A DNA stretch of 64,000 nucleotides from JAPHSX01 sp041554195 (GCA_041554195.1 JBFFMJ010000007.1:62001-126000), one strand, 5' to 3'. Positions 25,367 to 34,661 are shown, counted from the first letter of the stretch. Translations and numbers: made by a program. Notes: generated by a model from the letters alone, not told the origin.

Positions 25367-27505
25367 ATGGATCAGAGTCGGATGTTTCTCATCAGTGACC
25401 TCTGCGCCATGCTCGACGCCTACCTTGAGCCGGAGCAGGTGCAGGAGGTCTACCAGGCCTACCTCATCGGTGCCGAGGCCCACGAAGGCCAACGCCGTCT
25501 AAGCGGCGAACCCTATATCTATCACCCACTGGCGGTCGCCAGTATTCTTGCCGACTTACGTCTGGACCACAAAACCATCGCTGCGGCCATCCTGCACGAT
25601 GTCATCGAAGATACCGACATCGACCACGATCAGCTCGAGAAGCTGTTTGGCAAGGAGATCACCGCGCTGGTCGAGGGCGTCAGCAAACTCACCCACATCG
25701 AGTTTGAGTCCAAGGCACAGGCGCAGGCGGAGAACTTCCGCAAGATGATGCTGGCGATGGTGCAGGACATTCGCGTGATCCTGATCAAGCTGGCCGACCG
25801 CCTGCACAACATGCGCACCCTGGGCGTAATGCGCCCGGAGAAGAAGCGCCGCATCGCCCGTGAGACGCTGGAGATCTACGTCCCCATCGCCACACGCCTG
25901 GGCCTTAACCGCCTGCGCCTGGAGCTGGAAGACCTCGGCTTTAGCGCCTACTACCCGGTACGCAGCAAGATCCTTGGCGAGGCCCTGAACAGGGCCCGTG
26001 GCAACCGCCGCGAGATCGTGCAGAAGATAGAGTCCGCCATCGAGGAACGGCTGCGACAGGAGGAACTCAGCGGCGAGGTTTCAGGGCGCGAGAAACACCT
26101 CTACAGCATCTATCTCAAGATGCAGCACAAGCACCTGCGCCTCTCCGATGTGACCGATGTCTTCGCCTTTCGCATCATCGTTGACCGGGTCGATACCTGC
26201 TACCGTGTGCTTGGCATGATCCACAATCTCTACAAGCCGATCCCTGGCAAGTTCAAGGACTACATCGCCATCCCCAAGGCCAACGGCTATCAGTCGCTAC
26301 ACACCGCACTGCTCACCCCTTACGGCTTTCCCATTGAGGTGCAAATTCGTACCACCGATATGGAGAAGGTGGCCGAGTCGGGGATCGCCTCGCACTGGCT
26401 CTATAAAAGCGGCGATGAGTCGGGCGGTATCGCTCACCAACGTGCCCGCGAGTGGCTGAAGAGCCTGCTGGAACTGCAGCAAAATGCCGGTGATTCACAG
26501 GAGTTTCTGGAGAATGTGAAGGTCGACCTGTTCCCCGACGAGGTCTACGTCTTCACCCCACGCGGTGAGATCATGGAGCTACCGCGTGGTGCCACCGCCG
26601 TCGATTTTGCCTACGCGGTACACAGCGATGTGGGCAACAGCTGTGTCGCCGCCAAGATTAACCGCCGCCTCGCCCCACTACATACCGAACTGCGCAACGG
26701 CCAGTCGGTGGAGATCATTACCTCACCCGGAGCCCAACCCAATCCCAGCTGGCTCAACTTTGTCTTTACCGGCAAGGCACGCGCCACCATTCGCAACTTC
26801 CTGAAAAACCTGCAACACGGCGAGTCGATCACACTCGGTCGCCGACTGCTGGAAAGGGCCTTGAGTGAGCTCAGCCTCAAGTGTGACGATATCCCCCCCG
26901 AACACTGGCAGGCACTGGTCAAAGAGCTGGGCTTTGAGGACCGCGATGCACTGCTGGAGCAGATCGGCCTGGGCAATCGCATGGCCCCGTTGATCGCCCG
27001 AGCCCTGCTACCGGCCGATGCCACCCAGGGACAGGTGTTTAGCGCGCCCCAGACAGACTCCGTCCATCGCCCGCTCTCAATCAAGGGCACCGAGGGCACC
27101 GTGGTGCAGTATGCCAAATGCTGTCGCCCCATCCCCGGCGACCCGATCCTCGGCTTCCTCACCTCCGGGCGGGGCATTGTGATCCACACCCAGCAGTGCA
27201 AGAACGTCGCCGAATTCCGCAAGTACCCCGAGAAGTGGATCGATGTGCAGTGGGAGAAGGAGGTCGAGGGCGAGTTTCCACTGGAGCTACGCGTCGACGT
27301 CACCAACCAGCGCGGCGTACTGGCCACCGTCGCCGCCGCCATCGCCGAGACCCGCGCCAACATCGACAACATTACCCTGGATGAGCGCGACGGCCTTAAC
27401 ACCACCATCAACCTCACCATCGCCGTTAGCGGGCGACTGCATCTGGCGCGCATCATGCGCCACCTGCGCACCATCGATCAGGTCTTGAAGGTTCATCGCA
27501 AATAG
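25367..27505 (+). CDS. spoT: bifunctional (p)ppGpp synthetase/hydrolase SpoT
   Basis: A 712-residue long RSH protein. It has an HD hydrolase domain (HDVIEDTDI, KLADRLHNMRTLG), a synthetase domain (DVFAFRIIV and KDYIAIPKANGYQSLHT), a TGS domain (VYVFTPRGEIMELPRGATAVDFAYAVH, about 395-425), a zinc-finger/CC region (AKCCRPIPGDPI) and a C-terminal ACT domain. Both catalytic halves look intact, so it should make and degrade the alarmone. It begins 37 bases after rpoZ; a GTAACG run precedes the ATG but no strong ribosome site is seen. In most relatives ridA and recG follow directly; here two hemerythrin genes intervene. Confidence 0.97.
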   Translation: MDQSRMFLISDLCAMLDAYLEPEQVQEVYQAYLIGAEAHEGQRRLSGEPYIYHPLAVASILADLRLDHKTIAAAILHDVIEDTDIDHDQLEKLFGKEITALVEGVSKLTHIEFESKAQAQAENFRKMMLAMVQDIRVILIKLADRLHNMRTLGVMRPEKKRRIARETLEIYVPIATRLGLNRLRLELEDLGFSAYYPVRSKILGEALNRARGNRREIVQKIESAIEERLRQEELSGEVSGREKHLYSIYLKMQHKHLRLSDVTDVFAFRIIVDRVDTCYRVLGMIHNLYKPIPGKFKDYIAIPKANGYQSLHTALLTPYGFPIEVQIRTTDMEKVAESGIASHWLYKSGDESGGIAHQRAREWLKSLLELQQNAGDSQEFLENVKVDLFPDEVYVFTPRGEIMELPRGATAVDFAYAVHSDVGNSCVAAKINRRLAPLHTELRNGQSVEIITSPGAQPNPSWLNFVFTGKARATIRNFLKNLQHGESITLGRRLLERALSELSLKCDDIPPEHWQALVKELGFEDRDALLEQIGLGNRMAPLIARALLPADATQGQVFSAPQTDSVHRPLSIKGTEGTVVQYAKCCRPIPGDPILGFLTSGRGIVIHTQQCKNVAEFRKYPEKWIDVQWEKEVEGEFPLELRVDVTNQRGVLATVAAAIAETRANIDNITLDERDGLNTTINLTIAVSGRLHLARIMRHLRTIDQVLKVHRK

Positions 27506-27694
27506 CGACAATATCCCTGTAAGGCACTCGGATAATAACTTTTAATTTGTAGGGTTTTCCCTACTTTTAATTGGCGCGAACTACTGCTACTTTGTTCAAT
27601 AAGGGATATAAAATTAGAGAGGCCCTCTCCCCCACCGCCCCTTTAAGACATCACAGGAAGTGCCCAGTAGTCCCTAAAATTTCAGGAGTCGGGC

Positions 27695-28162
27695 ATGACA
27701 ACTACACCGTTAGAAACAGCAGACCTCACCGGAATCGGCGTGATTGACGATCAGCACCAGCAGATATTTGCCCTAATCGATACTCTGGGGGAGATGGCGC
27801 GGGGTGACGAGCGTGAACAGACCGGCGAAGCGATTAACCGCATCGTCTCACACACCCTTGCCCACTTCGAGTTTGAAGAGGAGCTGATGGAGCAGGTTGC
27901 CTACCCCTTTCTCAAGGTACACAAGCGACTGCACGACCACTTTATCCAGCGCCTTGCCGGTTACACCCAGCGTTTCGATGCCGGGGAGGATATTGCCGTC
28001 GAACTGGAGCAGTTTCTTTCCAGCTGGCTGCGCAGCCACTTCGCACACGAGGACAAGGACTACAGCCCGCAGGTCCTGGCCGAGATGCAGGGGCTGACCA
28101 ACGAAACAGCCATCGCCGACAACGAAGGTTGGTTCAGCCGTACCCTGCGCCTGATCGCCTGA
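27695..28162 (+). CDS. bacteriohemerythrin 1
   Basis: A 155-residue non-heme diiron oxygen-binding protein. Ligand motifs in canonical order are DDQH, HFEFEEELM, HKRLH and the final H115-x4-D120 pair in SHFAHEDKDY. It should bind O2 reversibly in the cytoplasm, for storage, delivery or sensing. A conserved ribosome site, AGGAG, lies 7 bases before the ATG. The C-terminal 20 residues (ending WFSRTLRLIA) form an amphipathic tail that recurs in the second copy as WFARTF. It lies 189 bases after spoT, so it probably has its own promoter. Confidence 0.92.
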   Translation: MTTTPLETADLTGIGVIDDQHQQIFALIDTLGEMARGDEREQTGEAINRIVSHTLAHFEFEEELMEQVAYPFLKVHKRLHDHFIQRLAGYTQRFDAGEDIAVELEQFLSSWLRSHFAHEDKDYSPQVLAEMQGLTNETAIADNEGWFSRTLRLIA

Positions 28163-28324
28163 TCAAAAATATTTTACCCCTCACCAAAGCATGGCTATTA
28201 CCTGTTACACTCTTACTGATTCTGGCTTATAGCCCCCTTCAGCAAGGGAACGCCTCCGCTACTATTTTGCGCCACCACAAAACAGGGACGTCCGATGGCG
28301 AAACTCGTTTTATAGGATCGCATC

Positions 28325-28774
28325 ATGGCGCATATCGACTGGCTAGACAGTTATAACTTCCACATTGACATCATCGATGAGCAACACATTGGTATCCTCA
28401 ACCTGATCAACCAGCTAGATGACGCAGTTAGCCGTCGCGATCGGGAGAAGGTTGGGCATGTGCTCAATGAGATTGTCGCCGCCATCACTGACCACTTCGA
28501 ATTTGAAGAGGAATTAATGTCCGCATCCGGTTATGGTCACCTCAAGGCACACAAGAAACTCCATGATCGTTTTATCGGAAGACTGGTCGACTTTGCACAG
28601 CGCTACGACTCTGGAGAGTGCATTATCGAGGAATTTCACCCCTTTCTGCAGGAGTGGTTCGGCCAGCACATCGAGGAAGATAAGGATTTCTGTTTAAATG
28701 CCGCTGCCGAGATGAATGCTCCACAGAAAAAAAAGAAGGGGTGGTTTGCCCGCACCTTTGGCGGGGGGGAGTGA
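28325..28774 (+). CDS. bacteriohemerythrin 2 (altered last ligand spacing)
   Basis: A 149-residue hemerythrin-like protein, clearly a paralogue of the preceding gene. DEQH, HFEFEEELM and HKKLH are intact. The final motif reads QHIEEDKDF: from H115 the acidic residues are D119 and D121, with Lys120 at the position normally taken by the Asp ligand (H-x4-D). A one-residue deletion relative to copy 1 explains this. The diiron site may be shifted, weaker or re-tuned. The ATG follows AGGA at 7 bases. It is separated from copy 1 by 162 bases with no recognisable gene. Confidence 0.88.
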   Translation: MAHIDWLDSYNFHIDIIDEQHIGILNLINQLDDAVSRRDREKVGHVLNEIVAAITDHFEFEEELMSASGYGHLKAHKKLHDRFIGRLVDFAQRYDSGECIIEEFHPFLQEWFGQHIEEDKDFCLNAAAEMNAPQKKKKGWFARTFGGGE

Positions 28775-28824
28775 GCCTCGGCCTCTGAAGAGTGGACTCG
28801 ACCGGATCATCACACGATAAGACT

Positions 28825-28847
28825 AAAGCGGCTACGCGCTCCTACAA
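28825..28847 (-). repeat. REP-like element (GTAGGAGCG type)
   Basis: On the minus strand it reads TTGTAGGAGCGCGTAGCCGC, with GTAG at the head and an AGCG/CGCT mini-hairpin, the form of dispersed repetitive extragenic palindromes in proteobacteria. Only this one copy is seen in the window. Confidence 0.45.
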
Positions 28848-28901
28848 CTATTGTGTACCATTGCCATATTCAGCTTTAGTCAATAACCTCAGGAGCGGAC
28901 A

Positions 28902-29288
28902 ATGGCACGCGAAATCATCCATACAGATAATGCCCCCCAGGCCATCGGTACATACTCACAAGCGGTAAAAGTGGGGAATACCGTCTACCTCTCCGGGCAG
29001 ATCCCACTGGTACCCGAAACCATGGAGATGGTAGGGGGGGATATGGAGGCGCAGATCCGCCGCGTCTTCGACAACCTCTCCGCGGTGGCCGAGGCGGCCG
29101 GTGGCTCGCTGGCCGATGTGGCCAAACTCAATATCTTTCTTACCGACCTTGGCCATTTTTCGCTGGTCAACGAGGTGATGGCCTCCTACTTTCAGCAGCC
29201 CTACCCGGCGCGCGCCGCTATCGGGGTTGCCTCCCTGCCCAAGGGCTCCGCAGTAGAGATGGACGGGGTGCTGGAGCTGGGCAGCTAA
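28902..29288 (+). CDS. ridA: RidA family enamine/imine deaminase
   Basis: A 128-residue trimeric enzyme that hydrolyses reactive enamine and imine intermediates from PLP-dependent dehydratases, preventing damage by 2-aminoacrylate. Signature elements are APQAIGTYSQAVKVGNTVYLSGQ, the loop NLSAVAEAAGGSLADVAK, and the C-terminal PARAAIGVASLPKGSAVEMD with the substrate-binding Arg (in YPARAA) and Glu. A good ribosome site, AGGAG, lies 6 bases upstream. spoT-ridA adjacency is conserved among relatives, though interrupted here. The stop is immediately followed by the ATG of the cyclase gene. Confidence 0.95.
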   Translation: MAREIIHTDNAPQAIGTYSQAVKVGNTVYLSGQIPLVPETMEMVGGDMEAQIRRVFDNLSAVAEAAGGSLADVAKLNIFLTDLGHFSLVNEVMASYFQQPYPARAAIGVASLPKGSAVEMDGVLELGS

Positions 29289-31142
29289 ATGTCCAACGCA
29301 GAAGGGGGCCGCCTTAGTCGTGACCCCTTCACCCTGCTGGCCATGGCGGTAGCTGCATTGGCACTGCTTGAGCTTCTCGCCACCGGTCTGCTGAACAATC
29401 TGGAGTTTGCCTTTAACGACCGGCTGCTGGCCTATCATGCCGAGCACCGGGTACCGGACGGTGAAACCCTGATCATCGATATCGACGAGCGCAGTCTGGA
29501 GGCAATGGCCGAAGTGCATGGCCGCTTCCCCTGGGCCCGCTCGGTACACGCCGAGGTGGTGGAGTGGGTAGCGGCGCAACAGCCGCGGGCGATTCTGTTC
29601 GACATCCTATTTACCGACCCCGAGCTGCTGCGCCCTGACGATGACGCCTATCTGGCCGAGGTCGCCGCGGCACAGCCAAACCTCTTCTTCCCCTTTGTCC
29701 CCCTCAACAACGACGACCCCAATGCCGGGGTACCCCTCAACACCGTTGGCGAGGCGCTCGGTTTTAGCCGTACCGCACAGGCCTCGCAGACAGCCCATGT
29801 CGCACTGCTGCTCCCCTACACCGCCGCCTATATCAATGGCCGGATGGGCAGCATCAAATTTCTTGAGGATAGCGATGGTGTTGCCCGCCACTACCCGCTG
29901 TATCACGAGATCGACGGCTGGCGACTACCCTCGCTACCGGCCAAGGTCGCCTCCGCGCTGGGCTATACACTGCCCGCTACGGAGCAGATACGTCTTAACT
30001 GGCAGGGGGCGGCCCTCAGCTATCCACGCATCTCCTATTCCGATCTCTACCAGGATCTTTCGCGTCGTCAGCCGCAGCGCCCGCGCGATGAGTTTCGCGA
30101 CAAAGTGGTGATCATCGGTGCCACCGCTACCGCACTTCACGACCTGCGCGCCACCCCGGTGGCCAGCCTCCACCCGGCCACCGAGATCATCGCCACCGCC
30201 CTCGATAATCTGCGCCATGGCGACTACCTGCGCGACGCCCCGCGCTGGCTACCGGCACTCGCCGCGCTGCTGTTGATCGCCGCGGTGCGGCAGGCCTTTC
30301 GACATGGCCGTTCACCGATCCGCATCGGCCTGTTGATGCTCGCCGCCAGCCCGTTGATTGTGTTGCTCGACTCTCTACTGCTGCTCAACCGGCTGTGGCT
30401 GCCGCTCTTTATCCCGCTATTGTTTGCCTGGCTCTATTATGTGCTGGCCGCCCTCTATGCCTACTGGCATGAGCGCGCCGAACGCAAGCGCTCGGTGGAG
30501 ATCTTCAGCCGCTTTCTCGACCCGCGCGTGGTCAATGAGCTGGTGGCCAAGGGCGAATCGGCACTGGACCTGAAGAGCGAGAGCCGCCAGATCACCGTGC
30601 TCTTCTCCGATATTCGCGGCTTTACCACCCTCTCGGAGCGGCACACCGCAGAGGAGATCGTCGCCCTGCTCAACGACTACTTCAGCCGTCAGGTCGAGGT
30701 AATCTTCCGCCACGGTGGCACCGTGGACAAGTTCATCGGCGATGCGGTCATGGCCTTCTGGGGCGCGCCGGTGGACGACGGTCAACAGGCGCGTCACGCG
30801 GTGGAGGCAGCGCTCGACATGGCCGATGCCCTGATGGCCTTTAAGGCGTATTTGGGCAAGCAGGATGAGAATTTTGATGTCGGCATCGGCATCCATACCG
30901 GGCCCGGGGTGGTCGGTTTTATCGGCTCCCACAACCGCCTCGACTACACTGCGATTGGTGATACGGTAAATCTTGCCAGCCGCATCGAGGGTCTGACCAA
31001 GGGGGTGGCGCGCATCCTGATATCCGACGATACCCGTGCCCAGTGCGGTGAGGCATTTGACTTTACCGACCACGGTTTTTATAAGGTTAAGGGGCGCACG
31101 CAGGAAGTGCGATTATTCGAGCCCAGGAGAAAACAACCATGA
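29289..31142 (+). CDS. CHASE2-type membrane adenylate cyclase
   Basis: A 617-residue class III cyclase. Order: an N-terminal membrane segment (about 15-35), a periplasmic CHASE2 sensor domain (about 40-290, with RVPDGETLIIDIDERSLEAM and AILFDILFTDPE), three closely spaced membrane helices (about 310-390), and a cytoplasmic cyclase domain (about 430-600). Metal-binding aspartates are in LFSDIRGFTTL and KFIGDAVMAFWGAP; DYTAIGDTVNLASRIE carries the transition-state residues. Lys and Asp at the base-selecting positions suggest ATP as substrate. The sensor ligand is unknown. It starts directly after the ridA stop and overlaps the SH3 gene by 4 bases. Confidence 0.92.
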   Translation: MSNAEGGRLSRDPFTLLAMAVAALALLELLATGLLNNLEFAFNDRLLAYHAEHRVPDGETLIIDIDERSLEAMAEVHGRFPWARSVHAEVVEWVAAQQPRAILFDILFTDPELLRPDDDAYLAEVAAAQPNLFFPFVPLNNDDPNAGVPLNTVGEALGFSRTAQASQTAHVALLLPYTAAYINGRMGSIKFLEDSDGVARHYPLYHEIDGWRLPSLPAKVASALGYTLPATEQIRLNWQGAALSYPRISYSDLYQDLSRRQPQRPRDEFRDKVVIIGATATALHDLRATPVASLHPATEIIATALDNLRHGDYLRDAPRWLPALAALLLIAAVRQAFRHGRSPIRIGLLMLAASPLIVLLDSLLLLNRLWLPLFIPLLFAWLYYVLAALYAYWHERAERKRSVEIFSRFLDPRVVNELVAKGESALDLKSESRQITVLFSDIRGFTTLSERHTAEEIVALLNDYFSRQVEVIFRHGGTVDKFIGDAVMAFWGAPVDDGQQARHAVEAALDMADALMAFKAYLGKQDENFDVGIGIHTGPGVVGFIGSHNRLDYTAIGDTVNLASRIEGLTKGVARILISDDTRAQCGEAFDFTDHGFYKVKGRTQEVRLFEPRRKQP

Positions 31143-31639
31143 GACGTATCCTATTCAGCCTCGCCCTGTGCGGCCTGTTCCCGTCCGCGCTACTCGCCGC
31201 AGAACAAGTCGCGACCATCTTGCAGCAGACCTCTCTGCAGGCCGAGCCTTACAGTGATGCCAGAACACTCATTACCGTGAAGACCGGCCAGCAGGTCAAG
31301 GTCATACAGCGTAAAGGCGGCTGGTATCAGGTTCGAAGCGGGTATCAGAGAGGCTGGCTACGCATGAGTCACCTGCGCCTTGGCACCACCAGCGGCTCAT
31401 CTTCGGCTGGCAATGGTATTTCTGAGACGCTACGTTTTCTCAACACTGGGCGCTCCGGCTCCAGCGGCGTTACCGTCGCCACCGGCATCCGTGGCCTGGA
31501 TGCCGCCGATATGGCCAACGCCCGGCCCAACCACGGCGCGGTGAAAAAACTTGACCGCTTCCAGAGCAAACCCAAACAAGTAGAAAAATTCGCCCGTTCA
31601 GCACAACTCAAAACCCAGCCACTGGGCTACATGGAATGA
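31139..31639 (+). CDS. exported SH3-domain protein
   Basis: A 166-residue protein with a signal peptide (about 1-20, ending LLAAEQ) and a bacterial SH3 domain (about 25-82: TSLQAEPYSDARTLITVKTGQQV, then VIQRKGGWYQVRSG and WLRMSHLRL). The remaining 80 residues are a low-complexity Ser/Gly then charged tail (KKLDRFQSKPKQVEKFARS) ending QPLGYME. SH3 domains in exported proteins usually bind peptidoglycan. Its ATG overlaps the cyclase stop (ATGA) and it overlaps the next gene's first possible start, so it is tightly coupled to both. Confidence 0.85.
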   Translation: MRRILFSLALCGLFPSALLAAEQVATILQQTSLQAEPYSDARTLITVKTGQQVKVIQRKGGWYQVRSGYQRGWLRMSHLRLGTTSGSSSAGNGISETLRFLNTGRSGSSGVTVATGIRGLDAADMANARPNHGAVKKLDRFQSKPKQVEKFARSAQLKTQPLGYME

Positions 31640-31653
31640 TTGGGGGAGCCATC

Positions 31654-32508
31654 ATGCACAGACCATTTACCATCGCCACACTGCTATTACCGCTGCTGCT
31701 AGCGGGCTGTGTGCAGGGCGAAGACAGCCCACTGGCCAAGCTGACACGCAACCTCAATGTCGAACAGACCCTGAAGACGGCCCAACAGGCCTTCGGCGAG
31801 GTACCGCTAAAAGAGGAGGAGGCGATTGGCCGCGAGGCGGTGGCGGTGCTGCTGGGGGCGGTACCCCTGCTCAATAACGATAAAATTCAGCGCTACGTCA
31901 ACCGCGTCGGCGGCTGGGTGGCGCTGCATACCGAGCGCAAACAGCTGGCGTGGCGCTTTGGTGTGCTGGATAGCGATGACATAAATGCCTTTGCCTCCCC
32001 CGGTGGTTATATCTTCATTACCAAGGGGCTGCTTAAGCGGATGCAGAGCGAGGCCGAACTGGCCGGTGCACTGGCCCACGAGACGGTGCATGTGCTGAAA
32101 AAACACCACCTCACGGCCGTACAGAAGGCCTCCCGGGTAGACCTGGCGGTCTCCCTAGCGCGCACCCAGGTCAGCGCGGGCGACAGGAAAAATCTCGATA
32201 AGATCTCCAACGGCTTCAAGGAGCTCTACGCCCGCGGCCTCGATAAGGAGGATGAGTTCCAGGCGGATCGCATGGGCGTGGTGATCGCCACCCGCGCCGG
32301 TTACGACCCCTACGGCCTGCCTGCGGTGCTACAGACCCTGGCCGGGATGAATCCCAACGACTCCTCGCTCACCTTCCTGTTCAAGACCCACCCCCCCGCC
32401 AGCAAACGCCTCAGCCTGCTGGAGCGACTGTTCAGCCGCCTCGACCCCTACGCCCGTCAACCACAGGTGGCTAAACGGTTTACGCAACAGCTGGCGCAGC
32501 TCAAATAA
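31654..32508 (+). CDS. M48 family zinc metalloprotease, lipoprotein
   Basis: A 284-residue peptidase with a lipoprotein signal (lipobox LLAGC near residue 17), so it is anchored in the periplasm. The catalytic zinc motif is HETVH in ALAHETVHVLKKHH (HExxH), and the third ligand Glu is in DKEDEFQADRMGV. The fold resembles the BepA/LoiP group, which handle outer-membrane protein quality control. A start at 31654 is preferred because GGGGGAG lies 5 bases upstream; an overlapping ATG at 31636 would add six residues and spoil the signal. It is last in the cyclase-SH3-protease unit; recG starts 14 bases on. Confidence 0.9.
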   Translation: MHRPFTIATLLLPLLLAGCVQGEDSPLAKLTRNLNVEQTLKTAQQAFGEVPLKEEEAIGREAVAVLLGAVPLLNNDKIQRYVNRVGGWVALHTERKQLAWRFGVLDSDDINAFASPGGYIFITKGLLKRMQSEAELAGALAHETVHVLKKHHLTAVQKASRVDLAVSLARTQVSAGDRKNLDKISNGFKELYARGLDKEDEFQADRMGVVIATRAGYDPYGLPAVLQTLAGMNPNDSSLTFLFKTHPPASKRLSLLERLFSRLDPYARQPQVAKRFTQQLAQLK

Positions 32509-32522
32509 CAGCGCCCTCTAGC

Positions 32523-34637
32523 GTGAGTGCCAACCCGCCACAGGGGGACAGCGAAAAGAGGCTGGCCCACCGCCTCGACGTCACCACCCTTAAGGGGGTG
32601 GGGCCAGCGATGGCCGAGCGGCTGGAGAAGCTGCACATTCACAGCGTGCAGGATCTGCTGTTTCACCTCCCCTACCGATACCAGGATCGCACCCGTATCG
32701 CCCCCATCGGCAGCCTGCGCCCCGGCGATGAGGTGGTGGTCGAGGGCGAGGTGCAACTGAGCGAGATCAAATTTGGCCGACGCCGCATGCTGCTCACCCG
32801 CCTTAGCGACGGCTCGGGCAGCCTCACCCTGCGTTTTTTCCACTTCAATAATGCGCAGAAGCAGAGCCTCTCCACCGGCACCCGGCTGCGCTGCTTCGGC
32901 GAGGTCCGCACCGGCAGCGCCACACTGGAGATGGTTCACCCGGAATTTCGCCGCCTGCAGGGTGAAGCCAGCACGGTCGAGGAGCACCTCACCCCGATCT
33001 ACCCCACCACCGAGGGGCTACAGATGCCGGGGCTGCGCAAGCTCATCGACCAGGCACTCGATGCGCTGCTGGCGGGCCAGCTTGCGCTGCCGGATCTAAT
33101 CCCCCCAAACCTGCTCCCGGCCGGAATGAGGGGGCTGCGTGAGTCGCTGCTGACGCTGCACCGCCCGCCCCCCGATGTGGCCCTGTCGCAGCTTATCGAT
33201 GGCGAACACCCGGCGCAGCAGCGCCTCGCCTTTGAGGAGCTGCTGGCCCACCAGCTCAGCCTACGCCTGCTGCGCCAGCGGATGCGCCAGCACAGCGCCA
33301 TCGCCTTGAGCAGCCCCGGTGAGCTATCCAGACAACTGTTACAGCAGCTCCCCTTCAGTCTCACCGCGGCACAGCAGCGGGTGCTGACGGAGATCCGCGA
33401 CGACCTGCAACAGCCCACCCCGATGCAGCGCCTGGTGCAGGGCGATGTGGGTTGCGGCAAGACCATCGTCGCCGCACTGGCGGCGCTACAATCGATAGAG
33501 AGCGGCCAGCAGGCCGCAGTGATGGCCCCCACCGAGTTGCTGGCCGAGCAGCACTTTCAGAGCTTTCGTGACTGGCTTGAACCGCTGGGGATCGAGGTCG
33601 CCTGGCTTACCGGCAGGCTGCGGGCCAAACCGCGCCGCGAGATGCTGGCCGCCATTGAGGGCGGCACGGCAGCCCTCGCCATCGGTACCCATGCACTGTT
33701 TCAGCAGGAGGTGGTATTCAACCAACTCGGTCTGGTGATCATCGACGAGCAGCACCGCTTTGGTGTCCACCAGCGTCTCGCCCTGCGTGAGAAGGGGGTA
33801 CAGCAGGACGGCAACCATCCGCACCAGCTGATCATGACCGCCACCCCCATCCCCCGCACCCTGGCGATGACCGCCTATGCGGATCTGGATCTATCCATCA
33901 TCGACGAGCTGCCACCGGGGCGCACCCCGGTAGAGACGGTGGCGATCACCGATGAGCGCCGCGATGAGGTGGTGCAACGGGTCGCCGCCGCCTGCGCCGA
34001 GGGGCGTCAGGCCTACTGGGTCTGCACCCTGATCGAGGAGTCCGAGACGCTACAGTGTCAGGCCGCCGAGGAGACCCTGGAGCAGCTGCGCCTGCTGCTG
34101 CCGAATCTGCGCATCGCCCTGGTACATGGCCGCATGAAGGCGGCGGAGAAGGAACAGCAGATGACCGCCTTCAAACGGGCCGAGCTGGATCTGCTGGTCG
34201 CCACCACCGTCATCGAGGTCGGGGTGGATGTGCCCAACGCCAGCCTGATGATTATTGAGAATGCCGAACGGCTGGGGCTAGCACAGCTGCACCAGCTACG
34301 TGGCCGGGTTGGGCGCGGTAGCGCGAAAAGCAGCTGCGTATTGATGTATCATCCCCCCCTCTCCCAGCGGGCACGTGAACGGCTGGGGGTGATGCGCGAG
34401 AGCAACGACGGCTTTGTCATCGCCCGCAAGGATCTGGAGCTGCGCGGTCCCGGTGAGGTGCTGGGCACCCGCCAGACCGGCATGCTGCAACTGCGTATCG
34501 CCGATCTGCAACGCCACCAGGCGCTGATGCCAGAGGTGACTACCGCGGCGCAGCAGCTACTGGAACAATATCCGCGACAGCTCGCCCCGCTGCTTGAACG
34601 GTGGTTAGGTGAAAGACAACGTTACAGCGATGTATAG
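32523..34637 (+). CDS. recG: ATP-dependent DNA helicase RecG
   Basis: A 704-residue helicase that reverses stalled replication forks and processes branched DNA. An N-terminal wedge/OB domain (PLRYQDR-type, LPYRYQDRT at about 55) is followed by a superfamily 2 motor: Walker A GDVGCGKT (about 305), DEQH box, TATPIPRTLAM, and late motifs TTVIEVGVDVPNAS and QLRGRVGRG. The start is GTG at 32523. In relatives recG follows spoT and ridA; the three-gene cyclase unit lies between here. Confidence 0.96.
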   Translation: MSANPPQGDSEKRLAHRLDVTTLKGVGPAMAERLEKLHIHSVQDLLFHLPYRYQDRTRIAPIGSLRPGDEVVVEGEVQLSEIKFGRRRMLLTRLSDGSGSLTLRFFHFNNAQKQSLSTGTRLRCFGEVRTGSATLEMVHPEFRRLQGEASTVEEHLTPIYPTTEGLQMPGLRKLIDQALDALLAGQLALPDLIPPNLLPAGMRGLRESLLTLHRPPPDVALSQLIDGEHPAQQRLAFEELLAHQLSLRLLRQRMRQHSAIALSSPGELSRQLLQQLPFSLTAAQQRVLTEIRDDLQQPTPMQRLVQGDVGCGKTIVAALAALQSIESGQQAAVMAPTELLAEQHFQSFRDWLEPLGIEVAWLTGRLRAKPRREMLAAIEGGTAALAIGTHALFQQEVVFNQLGLVIIDEQHRFGVHQRLALREKGVQQDGNHPHQLIMTATPIPRTLAMTAYADLDLSIIDELPPGRTPVETVAITDERRDEVVQRVAAACAEGRQAYWVCTLIEESETLQCQAAEETLEQLRLLLPNLRIALVHGRMKAAEKEQQMTAFKRAELDLLVATTVIEVGVDVPNASLMIIENAERLGLAQLHQLRGRVGRGSAKSSCVLMYHPPLSQRARERLGVMRESNDGFVIARKDLELRGPGEVLGTRQTGMLQLRIADLQRHQALMPEVTTAAQQLLEQYPRQLAPLLERWLGERQRYSDV

Positions 34638-34661
34638 AGCAAGTAAGCACTTACAATAAAA

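Noticed and set aside
28129..28356. Frame with a signal-like stretch between the two hemerythrins
   Set aside because: It starts inside copy 1 in another frame and ends inside copy 2, with no ribosome site; the hydrophobic run looks accidental.
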